This document shows positions 31,564 through 43,784 of a stretch of DNA of 64,000 nt, piece after piece. The position numbers and the translations under genes are program-made. Origin of the DNA: Hortaea werneckii (taxonomy: Eukaryota > Ascomycota > Dothideomycetes > Mycosphaerellales > Teratosphaeriaceae); contig JBAOKB010000153.1 of the NCBI GenBank assembly GCA_037044905.1, positions 16,502-80,501 on the forward strand, written 5' to 3'. The notes beneath the pieces were generated by a model. It ran no database searches. It was not told where the DNA came from and saw nothing but the letters and a program-made list of their open reading frames with translations. The first letter of the stretch is position 1. Each line of letters opens with the position of its first letter.

Positions 31564-33756
31564 TCATGGGATCGAGTAAAACCACTCTTCGGATGATCTT
31601 GGTGCCCGAACCTTGTGAATCGTGAACTTGACTTCACTCTCCAGCGAGACGGGCATGGGCGGCCGGCCGCAGATTTCCTCCAGTGCGCCTGGCTTCCCGT
31701 AAGTCCATCGCACGGCCTTCAGCAACACGTCTGGGTTGGCTCTCAAAGCGTATTGATGCCCGTCGATGAGCTCGCCACGCCCTCTTCGCAACTCCCAGTA
31801 TGTACTGCTGTTCCAACGCCATTGGACACTCTGCTTCGGCTCGAGTACTTCAAGTCGCCTCAAACGAGAGTGAACATCGGGGTGATTGGAGAGACCAAGG
31901 CTAGCTGATGTCGACCAGCTATCATCATGGCTTAAGATTCGTCTGTCGGAATCTTCATGTGGGTGTTGCGGAAGGACACGGTCGGTCGTCAAATCGACAA
32001 GCTGGAGGGCTGCGAAGAAGAGGTCGTGCGAGAACAGCCCATGCGTATGCAACGTTAGTGTCCGAGGGGATTTAACGCGGAGAGTGACAAGCGTGAACTC
32101 GTCAAAGTGCGTGCCAGTGCCCCTCCACAAGGGCGAGTCAATACTGATGGTAGCAGACGGGGTACATTCGAGCTGCGGAGAGCCACTATTCTCTGTCGCA
32201 CAAAGCGAGGCAAGGGTATGAATCTCGTCCGCGATCCTATGCCAGAAGCGGAGGTTTCTTACGCGGAGGTTCTCAGTGTCTGGTGCCTGAACCCCATGCC
32301 TATAATTTGCGTTGTACGTGAAACCTTCCACGCCGTTTGCTGAGAGCAATCTTGAAGGGTTTGAAAAGACAAGTACCGGGCCCTGCGATAGCGACCGTAC
32401 TGATGGCTTTGGCGCAAAATAAAGCATGAAGTCATGAAAAGGCCGTAGTCGCGAGCATGCGTAGTCTGGAATCGTGGGCAGAGTGAGCATTTCTTCAATC
32501 GTGTCGCAAAGCTCGACCGGAAGCCTTCCTGCGACAATATTTCGCACAAGCATGCGTATGCAGGATGACCGGTGTGAGAGCCGTGAGGAAGCCCGGCGGG
32601 AGGCCTCACGGCCATGATGCAGGTGAGCTTGAGGCAATGAGTCGAAGCCACGTTTTACGTCGAGCGTCCATGGCTGCTTCCTAATGAGCCCTTTGTTCAG
32701 GCAGCGGAATAGAGCTTCCGCCGAGAAAGTAGCTGCCGATCCACAATACAGCGTCACGGAGAAGTGTGGACGAGTGGCACTTAGCGTGCTGTTCCACACG
32801 CTGACAGTGAACTGCGATTGGCTATCCTCGTAAGTCTCTATGCCATACCGCTTCGTACCAAGCCCGGGTGACGTCCAGAGCTCGTCAAGGCGAAAGCGAT
32901 CTATGATTCGCGGCCTTCCATTGGGCTGAGGAACTTCATCTTCGCTGGAATCGTCGGCGAATTCATCGACAGCACCACCGCCTTGCTGCTCTAGATTGAG
33001 TAGCTCGTCATCTTCACTTTCGCCATCTTCAGCATGGTCGTACGGAGCTGCACCCACGGCTGGGGGCTGCACCCTACTAGAGCGTCTCCCGCTCCAAGGG
33101 TTTCTCTCGATGTGCCTCAGCCAATCGATCAGCGATAGCTTGTTTCTGATCTTGATGCCGCGGACGAGGTCAAAGTCACCTTCATCGCCGGAAAGGTGCC
33201 AAACGCGACGCCTTTTTATAGGGTCATGGTACTCGTCTGGATCAAAACAGAGCAGTGAGATGCCGTGCTTGACAATGTCTACAGAGTCGATCACAAGGAT
33301 GAACCCTCTGTCACCGCCTCGATCAGAGGTGGACCAGGTTGAAACCAGGGGAGGCCAGATGCCATTTCCGTTCCGCCACTGAACTTCCTTCCTTTGATGC
33401 TCAACGCAGGCCAAGGAATTTTCCTGGGATGTTTGATAGATGTCAAAGCGACGATGAGGGTGGCTGGCAAGACTGCTGTGATGGAGATCATGAATGGCTG
33501 CGCAGAACTGGTCCAAAGCTGGCACGTCAGAGCCCTCGAGAGCCGCATTGGTGATATAGACCTGGTATGGAAGGGTGGGTATGGAACCGCACCGGGATTT
33601 GGTCTTCTTGCCTATTATGAACCAAGTCAATGATACGTCTCCGCCCTCGTGGTCTTTGACGACTATAGTCTGCCTGTCTCAGCGTGCATCTTCTACACGA
33701 GTGGCATTGAAATTGTACTCGGAGTGTTCATCTATCCAAGCTTGTGGGGACGACAT
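31564..33756 (-). CDS. Uncharacterised protein of 715 aa, two exons
   Basis: Exons are 33756-33719 and 33673-31564. The start is MSSPQAWIDEHSE. The first intron is only 45 nt (GTACAA donor, GCTGAGA branch-like site, GACAG acceptor); reading through it would meet a TGA in the same frame, which supports splicing. No membrane segment or signal peptide is visible. The middle contains an acidic Ser-rich linker (EDGESEDDELLNLEQQ, DDSSEDEVPQ) between two folded-looking parts. The second part, near VGRLPVELCDTIEEMLTLP, resembles an F-box-like or fungal hypothetical segment. I do not recognise a catalytic motif. The gene is divergent from eIF3m. Confidence 0.7.
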
Positions 33757-34415
33757 AGTGCTTCTCGGAAAGGCTTTTCCATTCGTGCCTCAATGATGTA
33801 GATGCGAACAGTATGTCTCCAGATGCTCGTCAAGATACGTGTGAAGACAGAGGTGAGATGTTATGGGACAAGTATTGTTAACCTGCAAAGGAGCCGGAGT
33901 GGAGATAGGAGACGACCGGTGAGCTAGTGCGATGGGTACATACCTACCTACATAGTACCAACCTACCTACCTACCTAGGTAGGCCTACCTAACTACCTAC
34001 CTAGGTAGGGGATTAAAGCGGGAGGTGGGATGCGTCAGGTGAGGCAGTGGATGTGGATGTGGATGTGGCTGTGGTGGCGCTGCCAAGATTTCGCCCACGG
34101 CGGGGCTCGACAAAAAGTTGGCGAAGAGCAGCACACCCACACCCACACCCACGCGCGCCGTGCGACTGCGACTCCCGACACCCGCTGCGCCAAAGTGCAA
34201 ATACCAATCCACCCACACCCGACCGACTCACGTGAGACCGGGAATAGATAGAGCGCGAATTCGCTACCGCCCTGTTCTCCCCCGCCGCCTACACCACCAC
34301 CACCCCGAACACCCCTCCCGCCTGTTCCGACGCACCCGGAGAAGGACTGCCGAGCGAAGGGATTCAGGCAGCGCAGTCAATACATCCCACACCACCGCGC
34401 ACACATACCTTCACC
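33757..34415. promoter_or_regulatory. Divergent promoter region with TACC/GGTA and GTGGAT repeats
   Basis: This lies between the 715-aa gene and eIF3m. It holds the largest TACCTACC/CCTAGG tract of the window (33937-34010), a GTGGAT-type repeat at about 34046-34070 and an ACACCC repeat at about 34134-34160. A pyrimidine-rich leader (34270-34330) precedes the eIF3m start. Confidence 0.5.
33937..34010. repeat. Long TACC/GGTA palindromic tract
   Basis: Runs of ACCTACCTACCT, two CCTAGGTAGG palindromes and one AGGCCT lie together in 74 bp, about 400 bp upstream of the eIF3m start. Confidence 0.85.
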
Positions 34416-35726
34416 ATGCCCGGCGTTCCCAACCTCTCTCTCGTCGAGGGTTCCTTTGAAGAGCTCGCGCTGGAATTGGCCACCTACCTCGATGGCTTGA
34501 AGGGCGAGGGTTCCACCGTCGCCGCCGATATCACCCCCTCCCTCGCCGACGCAGAGAAGCCTTCACAACAGACGGACAAGGATGCGGTGCTGAAGAAGCT
34601 GGTCATCGCCAGCGCCGCCCTCAACGGCGCTCCCGAGCGGGAGTTGCAGGCGGCGTACAACCTCCTCATCCACCTCATCTCCCAGGTAGAAGAGCCAGAG
34701 CGGTATCTGCCGCCAGTATGCAAGAACCTTTCCTCGCCCATCACCTCCTCGCCGCAGAATGGCACTGGCATCGCGCTTGGCGTACTCAGCACCCTCTTCA
34801 ACGCCATCCAGCCCGACGAGGACACTCGCTACCACGTCCTTCTGCCCATTATCGAGCTCGTGAAGACGAGCGGCCGGAGCGGCACCTACGACACTCTCGC
34901 ACCACAGCTGACCAACCTTGACGCATGGCTGGAAGAATGGGAGATGGAGCCGGACGAGTGCCGAAAACTATACCTGGCCGTCTCACAGGCCGCTGGTGCA
35001 GCAAACCGAACTGAGGACAGCTACATCTACCTTCTGAAAGCCCTTCGCACTCTCCAGGACCAAGCCGCATCCCCAGAAGCACGTGACCTGTCATTGCGGG
35101 CGCTGAAGACCGCGCTGCAAGCCGAGAAGCACTTTGACTTCCAGGACCTTACCGCTCTGGACTCCATCCAGGCCCTGCGCAAGAGCGACGAGGCGTGGGG
35201 CGAGCTGCTGGAGATCTTCAGCGGCCAGCTCTACGAAGACCTGCAGGAATTCAAGGAAGCCAACTCCTCCTTCTGCTCCTCCAACGGCCTCAACGAAGAC
35301 ACCCTCGACCGCAAGATGCGCCTGCTCACCCTCACCTCCCTCGCCGCGCAATCCTCCAGCGACACCCGCACGCTGCCTTACTCCCGCATCGCCAAGGCCC
35401 TGAACATCCCCTCGGAAGACGTGGAGATGTGGGTGATCGACTGCATCCGCTGCGGACTGGTCGAGGGCAAGCTCTCGCAGCAGAAAGGCGAGTTCCTGAT
35501 CCACCGCTGCACGCACCGGGCATTCGGCGAGAAGCAGTGGCGTGAGGTGGCCAGCCGACTGGAGACCTGGCGCACCAGCCTCGTCAACGTCCTCAACGTC
35601 ATCCGCTCCCAGAAGGAGGACTTCATCCGCGAGAAGGAGGCCGAGCTCGCCGGCCCCGAGGTCAGGAGTGGGCAGAACTACCGTCCGGATCGTCGGCAGA
35701 GGAATGCGCCGGTCGAGGTGGAGTAA
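34416..35726 (+). CDS. EIF3M: Eukaryotic translation initiation factor 3 subunit M (PCI domain)
   Basis: This single exon of 436 aa has its ATG in a good context (ACCATGC). The N-terminal half is helical repeats (ELQAAYNLLIHLISQVEEP, then YHVLLPIIELVKTSGRSGTYDTLAPQLTNLDAWLEEWEM). Residues about 215-385 form the PCI domain with its winged-helix end (TLPYSRIAKALNIPSEDVEMWVIDCIRCGLVEGKLSQQ). The terminal helix WREVASRLETWRTSLVNVLNVI is typical of eIF3m. eIF3m is part of the PCI-MPN core that binds the 40S ribosome in initiation. The tail after about residue 400 is charged and probably unstructured. Length is usual for fungal members. Confidence 0.93.
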   Translation: MPGVPNLSLVEGSFEELALELATYLDGLKGEGSTVAADITPSLADAEKPSQQTDKDAVLKKLVIASAALNGAPERELQAAYNLLIHLISQVEEPERYLPPVCKNLSSPITSSPQNGTGIALGVLSTLFNAIQPDEDTRYHVLLPIIELVKTSGRSGTYDTLAPQLTNLDAWLEEWEMEPDECRKLYLAVSQAAGAANRTEDSYIYLLKALRTLQDQAASPEARDLSLRALKTALQAEKHFDFQDLTALDSIQALRKSDEAWGELLEIFSGQLYEDLQEFKEANSSFCSSNGLNEDTLDRKMRLLTLTSLAAQSSSDTRTLPYSRIAKALNIPSEDVEMWVIDCIRCGLVEGKLSQQKGEFLIHRCTHRAFGEKQWREVASRLETWRTSLVNVLNVIRSQKEDFIREKEAELAGPEVRSGQNYRPDRRQRNAPVEVE

Positions 35727-38505
35727 GGAACGAGATGGAGAGCAGAGGAATTCGTGTGTAGAGTTTGATGGTAGCTAGGGAGAGAGCGGGGAAAACTTCA
35801 CAACAGGAGTATGGCGTGCACGGGGCATGAATATGACGGGAGTCACTCCGACGGGGAATCGGTGCATGCATGCATTGGTAGCAGCGTTCTCTGTTGATGA
35901 CGATGCGAAAGAATTCTTTTGATGATTGGGGGGACTCCCGCGATAGAAATTTAGCGCGAGTACGCCGGACGGGTACCTTCCCCGAATCTCAGACTTGATC
36001 TTTTTTTCCGCCTTTCTAGCTTTTCTTGCGCGCATTTTCATATTTTCTTTGCCCTTGGACGAGTGATTGAAAAAGGAATGGCTTTTGGATAGGATGATTA
36101 GAAGTAAAGTGACTGCTGATCATGGCCCAGGGCACCATCGTCTCCGGTTTCTGACTAGGTCTTTCCTGTTTATTGGTTTGCATGTGGCAATAACAGAGTC
36201 GCACCGGTCTTGAAAAGTCTCCGACTCTTCGGCTTTGACTGGCGAGTAAATGGTCCGTTGGATGTAGCGCAGATAAGGGCTGTCCCTAGCACGGGGCGGT
36301 CTCACTTCTCTTTTGCCACCTAAGCCGTACCACACTCCCAGAGTTTTCAATGCAGACTTGCTTCATGCGTGGAACGAGTGCTTAAAAGTCATGACGGGGG
36401 GATGCAGCGGAACTGATGGATGTTCCTTCGGCGGAGCGTCCACCGCAGCTTTGTGTCTGAATACATTCGTTTGAGCAGGTAGGCGGCACTTTTCACAACG
36501 GTTCCAACGCGACGTGCTCACATGATGTCGTCGATTGACAGGTGGGAAATGGATGATAGCGTTGCGCCGCCAGCGAGCGTCTTCGAATGAAGGGCTTCAT
36601 GGTCGAAAGACGGACGTGAGCTGTGTCGCGCTGTGGAAGGCGTCGATGTTCTCGTCGATAGCTCAGGTGATGAACGGTATGATGATGTTGCGCCGCTAAC
36701 GATTGAACATGAGCAAGAGAACATGGATTGGTGAACCATGGACGCTGATATCGTGCAGGTCTTCAAGAGTCGTTAGAGCTGCAGCACACAAGAACTTGTG
36801 AGGCTGGGGGAAGCAGTTACGACTGTGTACCACAGCCGAATCAATCAATGAGGGCACTGGAGCCTCACTCTCATCATTGTTCGAGCCCGTATCCCAGAGC
36901 CGATCTTGAGTGCTTCATAATGATCGTGTGCGAGAGGTGACGCCGGACTTTCACTTATTAGTCAACGACGGTATTGCAGCTAGCGAATGTCTGCTTTCAC
37001 TTTAACACAATATCGTTACAACGATCGGATCATTTCACAAAAGCACAACAGCCATCGAGATCTGTGGCGTCGGAAGAGTAAAATGAAAGAGTGGCGCTCA
37101 GCTCATTGTGAGAAGAAATTGAGACTTTGAGTGGCGAGCGTGGTGATTGTCATCGTTGCCAGCATATTCCAGCCGCTGCTTCTACGTTCGGTTCTCGTCT
37201 TAAGGATACACGAGCCTTCCCATACTTTCTTACATACCGGTATTGCCACCGTGACCCTCAATGGGTGTCCTTCATAATCTTCCCGGCTGGCGGCTCGATT
37301 ATGCAGCCCGTGGTTTCAACACTATCAATAATTTGTGTTCTCGATGCTGTATGTACCACCATACTGCCAGATTTAGTATGCCACTAGGTTCGCGTTCATC
37401 ACTTACACAGGCCTTCGTCTGGGGTAGCATTGCTTCATGTACCGCTGAAGAAAGGAAAATGCAGACATGCGCTAGTTGCGAGACAGTCATTGTTCAATCA
37501 AAGCTATCGCAGGATCGCCTTCCAAAGCTGCTTGGAGCGCCAGACAGAGTTATCAGACATGGGACCATATTTGAATTTCCACACTCGATGTGGACTTGTG
37601 AAGAGCTTTACCCATAGTTCTTCCTCAGAAAAATGGCAACGGTGCGAGTATGATGCACGAAAGCCCGAGACTGAATACCAGTATCATGCTGATATAGGAT
37701 GTAATTTCGTCAACATCGGGCATCGTTGTGTCTTTTGAGAAGAACATTGCATCCCTTGCTGTCGAAGCAAAGTACACTAGCCTTGTCAAGGTACTATTGT
37801 TTCAGCGTTAATCGAGGACTGCCGAAGACTGTTGGAGTCAGTTCGTCTGCTTAAAAATGCGATATGAATGTCTGGGCAAACCTTAGGCAATTGTACCGTA
37901 ATCGTGCGATGAAGTCATAAAAGCCATTGAAGTGCGAGGCTCATCATATCCTGAACAAGGGCCGTGTCAATCCCTTAGACCGGGTTGCATCATATCTTTC
38001 AAGCACATGAGAAAACCATCACCTCCACAGATTTATGTCGTTACGATGGGGATAGAAGGAGGGGAGTGTGGGGGGTGGGGGGGAGTAATGTTCCAATTCA
38101 GGAGCACTTGGCAACATCCAAATGAGAACAGATACGTGAACATCTCTGTGTAAGTCTCTGTCGAAAGATAGCCCGGAGGGTCTTCTGAGATCAAAGACCG
38201 GATTTCTACAACAGACCAATGACAAGGAATGCATGGGCAAACCGATAACATTTTGGTTATGAATGATGTCTGCAAAGGATCCTCAAAAGGTGTCAGTTGG
38301 GCAACAACCATATCGTATGTGAAGGGAAATGATAGGTACCGTATCGCATTGCTTCTGCAAGAGGGGAACAGAAGTGATCGATCCAAAACTTGTCTGGTGT
38401 TATCTGCACTATCTCATCCCTCCCAGATTATGCCTGTCGCCTATGTAATACTTTACCGATTACCCTAGAGCCCCCCCATCCTTTTTATCCTTCCACCACC
38501 TACTC
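35727..38505. other. Longest gene-poor stretch between eIF3m and the next gene
   Basis: These 2.8 kb contain only short open frames on both strands (the longest about 120 codons), without recognisable domains or good start contexts. Base composition is lower in GC than in the neighbouring genes. I see no terminal repeats or transposase remnant. It could hold an untranslated RNA, regulatory DNA or a decayed gene. Confidence 0.45.
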
Positions 38506-40277
38506 TTATACTGGGTCGATATTGAGAGCGTCAATCTGTTGATCATTCTCGCCTTTCTCCCGCAAAACTTCGGGATCGCTTGCATCTCTGATCTCCCAGA
38601 GCAGATTGGGCACATCAATAGAGGGTATGGGCTGACCATGATCTGTGGGCCACCATACTTTGACGGAAAAGGGTACTTTCGCCCCTAGTCTTTCCTTGTG
38701 CTGAGTGAGAAACCAGGCTATTCCCCTGCAGTTTGGCATTGCAAGGAGAGCATTGTAACACCTATAGCTGTCAGTCAACGCACTACAGTTGCAGCTAATA
38801 TTGATCACTCACACGCTGCCGATTTCGAACGTGAAATCGTCGTTCCAGAGTGGGACTCTGCCATTGACGTATTTGGGGGAGAAGTCGAGGTCCAACCATC
38901 CTTCCATGCAGTACGAAATGACCCTGTGCGTCTCTTGCGGAGATTTGATGTTCTGTATGACGATGTAATTGAGCCATTTCGCCATTGGCTCTGCAAGATC
39001 CTTGGGATAAGGGACTTCATCCAGCCAGTGGGGCGGGGTCGAACCATCAGGGGGTGGCAAATGTCCTCTGAAGTCTGAGATGCGGTAGCCCAATGAGCTC
39101 GCGCTTGCATAGCTACGCAATAGTATCCAGCATCTCCACGTCACATCAGACCACTTCTCCAAAGATGGCATTAGTCGATTTGGACTCAATTTTCCGGGAC
39201 TGAACATTGATTGAGCCACAATGACGCCGTCTAGAGGGTTGATTACGAGAGCGTACTCGGCATTGGTGGGCTGTGGAAGAGTTAGTATAATTCAACCACT
39301 TTTATGGAGCATGGCTACTAAAGGAACATCAGGGAAACAGGGGACGTCGATTTCGTCGGGTAGCTTACCTGCTGGACAGGATGGCCGCTTTGAGAATAAG
39401 GCTTATCCTGTCGAAAGACGATCGCTGCACCAGGTCCCCCGGGCTTTATATTCATGTTGACATGACGGCGGAAATTCCAAGAACTATATCTGTTCAGCTC
39501 GTCTTGTGTGCCGACGACCAATGACTCCAGGTCGGCCTTGATAGGCAGAAGAAGGGAAGCAGCAGAGTTTTGATCGGTTGCGTGAGACAACACTGACCAT
39601 GGCCGGCTATGCCGGCCTACCACAGCGTCTCGCTGCCAGTGCTGTCCAAGCCCATCTTGGCCCATACCAAAGGTTTCGGATATGAGGTAATTTGCCCTGT
39701 CAATATCCGCCAGCATCAAATCAACATACTTTCTCCCCTTACAGTATTGGGCCCATATCTCTGGAATGGTCATCGCTGGCGACGACCACGGTGTTCTAGC
39801 CCGCTTATGCAAGCTCTTGTTGCCCATTGCTGCATAATACTGGCCCTCAGCATCCTCACCTCTGAAAGTCTCATTATAAATGACTTGACCGTCGACCGTC
39901 TCGACGACCTGATAGAGCTCGCCCAACCCATCGGTCAGATCGATGTGCATAGGGGAGTAGCCTTTGTCGACCAGCTCAACATATTTGCCGCCATCCGGCA
40001 GTCTGCCCAAGGCATCGGTGGTGGCGGCGATAGGTGTGCCTCCCATAGTTATTTCTTTGGAAACTGTCGCGGTAGAATCATCGGAGAAGTTGACGTTGTC
40101 CAGAATGGATGGATTGGGAGAGAGGGGGCCGTGGTCAGAGGTCAGGTCAGTAGTTTTGGCCGGATAGAAAAAGACGCCGATCGGAGTGAGGAGGATCTTC
40201 ATGATCAGGACTCCGATGAAGACGACGACAAAGTTGGTAATGGCCAGCCTGAGCTGGAGGCGCCAACTGAAGGGCAT
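38506..40277 (-). CDS. Type II membrane protein of unknown function, three exons
   Basis: Exons are 40277-39369, 39270-38813 and 38761-38506, giving 540 aa. Introns of 98 and 51 nt have GTAAGC and GTGAGT donors and CACAG and ATAG acceptors; the second has a GTTGACTGAC branch region. The start is MPFSWRLQLRLAI; the frame is open further upstream but has no ATG there. One membrane anchor lies at about 11-33 (ITNFVVVFIGVLIMKILLTPIGVFF), so most of the protein should be lumenal or extracellular. Late segments (CYNALLAMPNCRGIAWFLTQHKERLGAKVPFSVKVWW) look conserved and occur in uncharacterised fungal proteins, as I recall. No catalytic motif is recognised. Confidence 0.75.
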
Positions 40278-41135
40278 GATGAGGGCTGTTGTCTTGTTTC
40301 GGATATGTGTCAAGAAAGAAACAGTAGACAAAGATGAGAAGGTGAAAGTAAAGGCAAAGGAAGAAGGTGTACCACCCAAGTAGTGATGATGCTCTGGTAT
40401 ACCGTTGTTGGATGGAAGTGGTTTGAAGGAACAAGAATGCCCAGTTGAGATGGAAGCTTGTTGATCTGATTGCTGATGTGGAAGTGGATGCAAAAGAGAG
40501 AGAGGAAACCCGAAGAGGAATTGGTTGAAGCAGGACGACAGCCGGCAATAACTTCGAGCACGCTAGCTTACTACATGGCCTCATGCCTCATCCAGACGCT
40601 TAGCTTGCCCAGATAGGCAGGCACAGAAGATGGTATGGTAACATGTGCGTGCTTGTGAAGCCTCTTATGAAGGATTAAGGCCAGGAGGAGCACACCAAGT
40701 AACAATTGGGCTTGATGTGCTTCTTAGTGTGACGCTTCGATTCAAGTTGCGCAAAGCGGAACCTCTCGCGTAAGTTGGAACCAACTCCAGGAGGCTAAAC
40801 CGCTGCCCAAGAACGACCGAGTGTCATATCTTGTCTAAACGTTGTCACTTGGGACAATGTAGGGTTGGAGTTTCGCGAGCGAGGTCGCGAGCTCTGATTA
40901 AGTCATGGGGGAAAATGACAGAATTGCAGTGATATGTCAAACCTATGACTCAGCCCTCGTAACGCAGGCCCGACAATGAGCATCTACTTGGATTTTTGTT
41001 CCATATACGAGGCCGTTGCCTGTGGTAAGCGTAAAGGATAGTTGTTTCGAAAATTGGACATTGAGTCCCACGACACCAAACCAAAAGAGACACGTAGACC
41101 CATTCCCCCCAACACCACGAGAAAAGAAAGAACAT
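40278..41135. other. Upstream region of the 540-aa membrane-protein gene
   Basis: No supported gene is present. The minus-strand frame of the 540-aa gene stays open for about 72 codons upstream of its ATG, but only with a TTG at the beginning, so it is probably leader sequence. Confidence 0.45.
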
Positions 41136-41960
41136 TCATCCAGCCGTCTGACCCACCCCCCTCAAGGCCTCCCCCCTCATCTCCCGCTCCCGCAGCTGAA
41201 TCCCCAACGCAGTAATAATCCCCGCACGCTCCCAACACTCCTCCCTCTCCTCCTCACGATCATCACGACCATACACCCGGATTTCCCCCGCACAGTGCGC
41301 ATGGCGATCGAACCAAGGCGAATGGAGATACGCCATAAGAACCTGCCGATGGGCGGGGGGCTCGATTTCATCGTCGTCGCCGTGTCTGAGGTCATCGTAG
41401 GATCCCTGGACCAGCTTATAGCACCGCCCCGTCCATCGACTGGCGCCCAGGTCGGCGGAGTGCGTGCGGATCCAGGTGTAAGGGCAACCGCTGAAGCGGA
41501 ATTCGAAGCAGGATTCCTCCGGGAAGCTGCGGGCGGCGGCGCGGACGGGGGTCCAGGCGAAGTAGGCGTGGGGGGTGTCGGATAATCTGAAGGCGAATTC
41601 CCGTGCTGAGGTGCTGCGGCGGACTTGGGCGGTGGCGAGGGTTTGGGAGTTGGTTGCGTCGCGGAGGTGGACTTCGGGGCGTTGGTCGGAGGGGAGGCGC
41701 GGGGCTTGGATGGAGAAGAAGGTGGTGGAGGTTTCGTCTTCTTGTAATTTTATGTCCCGTCGGGATGGTGCATGGTCTGAGAGGAGTTTGTAAGTTTTAT
41801 ATGGGGGTGAGTCGGTTGATCCGTTTGATGTTGTGGAGCTGGAGGTTCGGGTGATTGACGAAAAGATGTTTGTGGATTTCATTGATTTGTCGATGATTTC
41901 GTTGCTCACAATTGCAGTTGGAAAATGTAATATAGAACAGTAGGTCGCCATCGGTATCAT
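41136..41960 (-). CDS. Hypothetical protein, possibly tubby/LURP-like fold
   Basis: The protein is 274 aa from MIPMATYC (a second ATG is three codons on). After about 75 variable residues comes a pattern often seen in fungal proteins of about 200 aa: RPEVHLRDATNSQTLATAQ, then FEFRFSGCPYTWIRTHSADLG, then GEIRVYG and a closing helix WERAGIITALGIQLRERE. Alternating strands with a terminal helix recall a tubby C-terminal-like (LURP) barrel, but this is a guess from pattern only. There is no signal peptide or membrane segment. The third quarter has an unusual run of charged residues (HGDDDEIEPP, RDDREEEREE). Confidence 0.6.
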   Translation of the reverse strand: MIPMATYCSILHFPTAIVSNEIIDKSMKSTNIFSSITRTSSSTTSNGSTDSPPYKTYKLLSDHAPSRRDIKLQEDETSTTFFSIQAPRLPSDQRPEVHLRDATNSQTLATAQVRRSTSAREFAFRLSDTPHAYFAWTPVRAAARSFPEESCFEFRFSGCPYTWIRTHSADLGASRWTGRCYKLVQGSYDDLRHGDDDEIEPPAHRQVLMAYLHSPWFDRHAHCAGEIRVYGRDDREEEREECWERAGIITALGIQLREREMRGEALRGVGQTAG

Positions 41961-42123
41961 TTATATCTGGATGCAGCATTGAAAGCAATGCCACGATATG
42001 TCTCGTGATCCTTGGAAGGATCGTGGCTCAGCGGCCCGTGGCTGTGATCGGCAGAATCCTTCAGTATGCAACAGGCGCTGATCACCCAGCAGAAGGAAGA
42101 GGATAAAGCAGAAGAAGAGCGAA

Positions 42124-43524
42124 TTACATCTTCGCGTACAGCTTGTCGAACTCCTCCTCGGTGATCTTCATCACATCTTGTCCGTAGATGGTCTTTTGGA
42201 TATCGGCATCAGCCCATTTATCCGGCACCGGACCTTTCCCGTCCTTGAGAGCAGCGAATTGCTTGTCGCGCTCCTCCTTCTCCTTTCCTTCTCCAAGGTG
42301 CATGGCTCTGCCGGAAGCTGCGGCAATGTTGACCAAGGTGTATGCACGATCCTTACGAACTTCCTCATATACTCTCATTGCTTTGTTGATGGCAGTGGGC
42401 GTGACTTCCGGTAGCTTTGACAATGCGACAGCGATAACTGCGCCATCTTCGATCGCCTGAGCTGCCCCTTGTGCCAGATGAGGAAGAGTAGGATGGCAGG
42501 CATCCCCAACCAAGACCGTCTGTTCGTGGACCCAGAAGGGTAGCGGCTCGTGCACTCGTAGCTTCCATTCACATACTTCTCCGTCCGGCACAAGATCTAA
42601 CATCCTCCTGACCTTGGGACAGAAGTCTCCAAACACTTCCATCATTTGCGGTTTGCTTCCTTTAGTGGTATAAGTCGCTGAAGGGGCCGAGGCGAAGTTC
42701 TGATCAGGCTGCACCGTACTCAGATTGTAAATCTGCTTGCTGGAGACGGGGTAGGCAATAATATGGCGCTTCTCTCCAATCCAGCGTGTGACAGACTCCT
42801 TGTCTATAAGCTCCAGTAGTTCCGGGTCGTTCTGCATGTCTTCGCGCCTGAGCATGATACGGTAAGCAGCCTGGCCCGTATCGATGATTTTGGCATCAAT
42901 GCTCTTGAGTCTCAGCAATTGATCCCTGATGGTCGACTTCACGCCATCACAGGCAAAAAGGACATCGCACTCGACCGTATATTTCTCGCCTTCGCGGGGT
43001 ATGGCCTCGAAGCGCGGCCTTTCGCCCCATGATTGGACATCTCCAGCAGAGGTTGCAAAGTGGAAAGTGATGGCTTTCTCTTTCTTACACGCTTCGTACA
43101 TCGAACCTGCTAATGACGATCGGTGGCCAACCATATGCGGGTAAAGATAAGTATCACGGATGTAACGCAGATCCACGTGGCCTAGCTCGTTATCCGTTGA
43201 ACCTTCTGCACGAAATCATTAGCTTCGAGACATCCTCCTCTGAAATTCTTTAGTAGAACATGGTGCGTCCTTACGCCTGATGCTCGTATCTTTCAAATCC
43301 ACCGCCTCCTTCTCGATGTCCGCCCAGCAGCCTAATCTATCGAGCACCCGCGCCATATTCGGAGCCAGCTGGATACCGGCGCCAACGAACCCAAGGTTCG
43401 ACGCATACTCATAGACATGGATGTTGTTAAAGCCTTGCTTTGCCAGTGCTAGGGCAGTGGCGAGGCCACCCATGCCAGCACCGACGATGGCAATGTCGAG
43501 ATCTTTGACAGCTTTCGGAGCCAT
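42124..43524 (-). CDS. FAD-dependent monooxygenase, salicylate hydroxylase-like, two exons
   Basis: Exons are 43524-43275 and 43205-42124, giving 443 aa. The 69-nt intron has a GTAAGG donor; the acceptor is a NAGNAG-type (GCAGAAG), so two isoforms differing by one residue are possible. All class A flavoprotein hydroxylase signatures are present: GAGMGG at 15-20 for the FAD ADP moiety, the DG motif in FACDGVKSTIRDQL (about 170) and the GD motif in VLVGDACHPTLPHLAQGAAQAIEDG (about 317). These enzymes use NAD(P)H and oxygen to hydroxylate aromatic rings; salicylate is the best-known substrate of this subgroup. The length is typical. The true substrate is not readable. Confidence 0.9.
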
Positions 43525-43784
43525 GATGCGAATACCTAGATCGAGACGGAACGATGCAATGGAGGAAGCAGTCGACTCGCAACTTCTAAAGGAGTGAACC
43601 TACCGTCCCCTCATATAACAGCAACGCCAAACCCGCGATGCATATGTAGTCGTCACCCGAGAAGCGCTGACTGCCTCTCCTCACTGCCGGGTGTTTCTTA
43701 CTCCAGCACCTGGGGCAGTTCGGCAGATCTTGGCCAGCCAATGAGCGCGACCTAAGCGTACCCATTTTACCTTTTACGGTTAGG

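Noticed and set aside
40278..40493. 72-codon N-terminal extension of the 540-aa membrane protein
   Set aside because: It would need a TTG start and adds Ser/Thr/Phe-rich sequence before a good type II anchor start (MPFSW).
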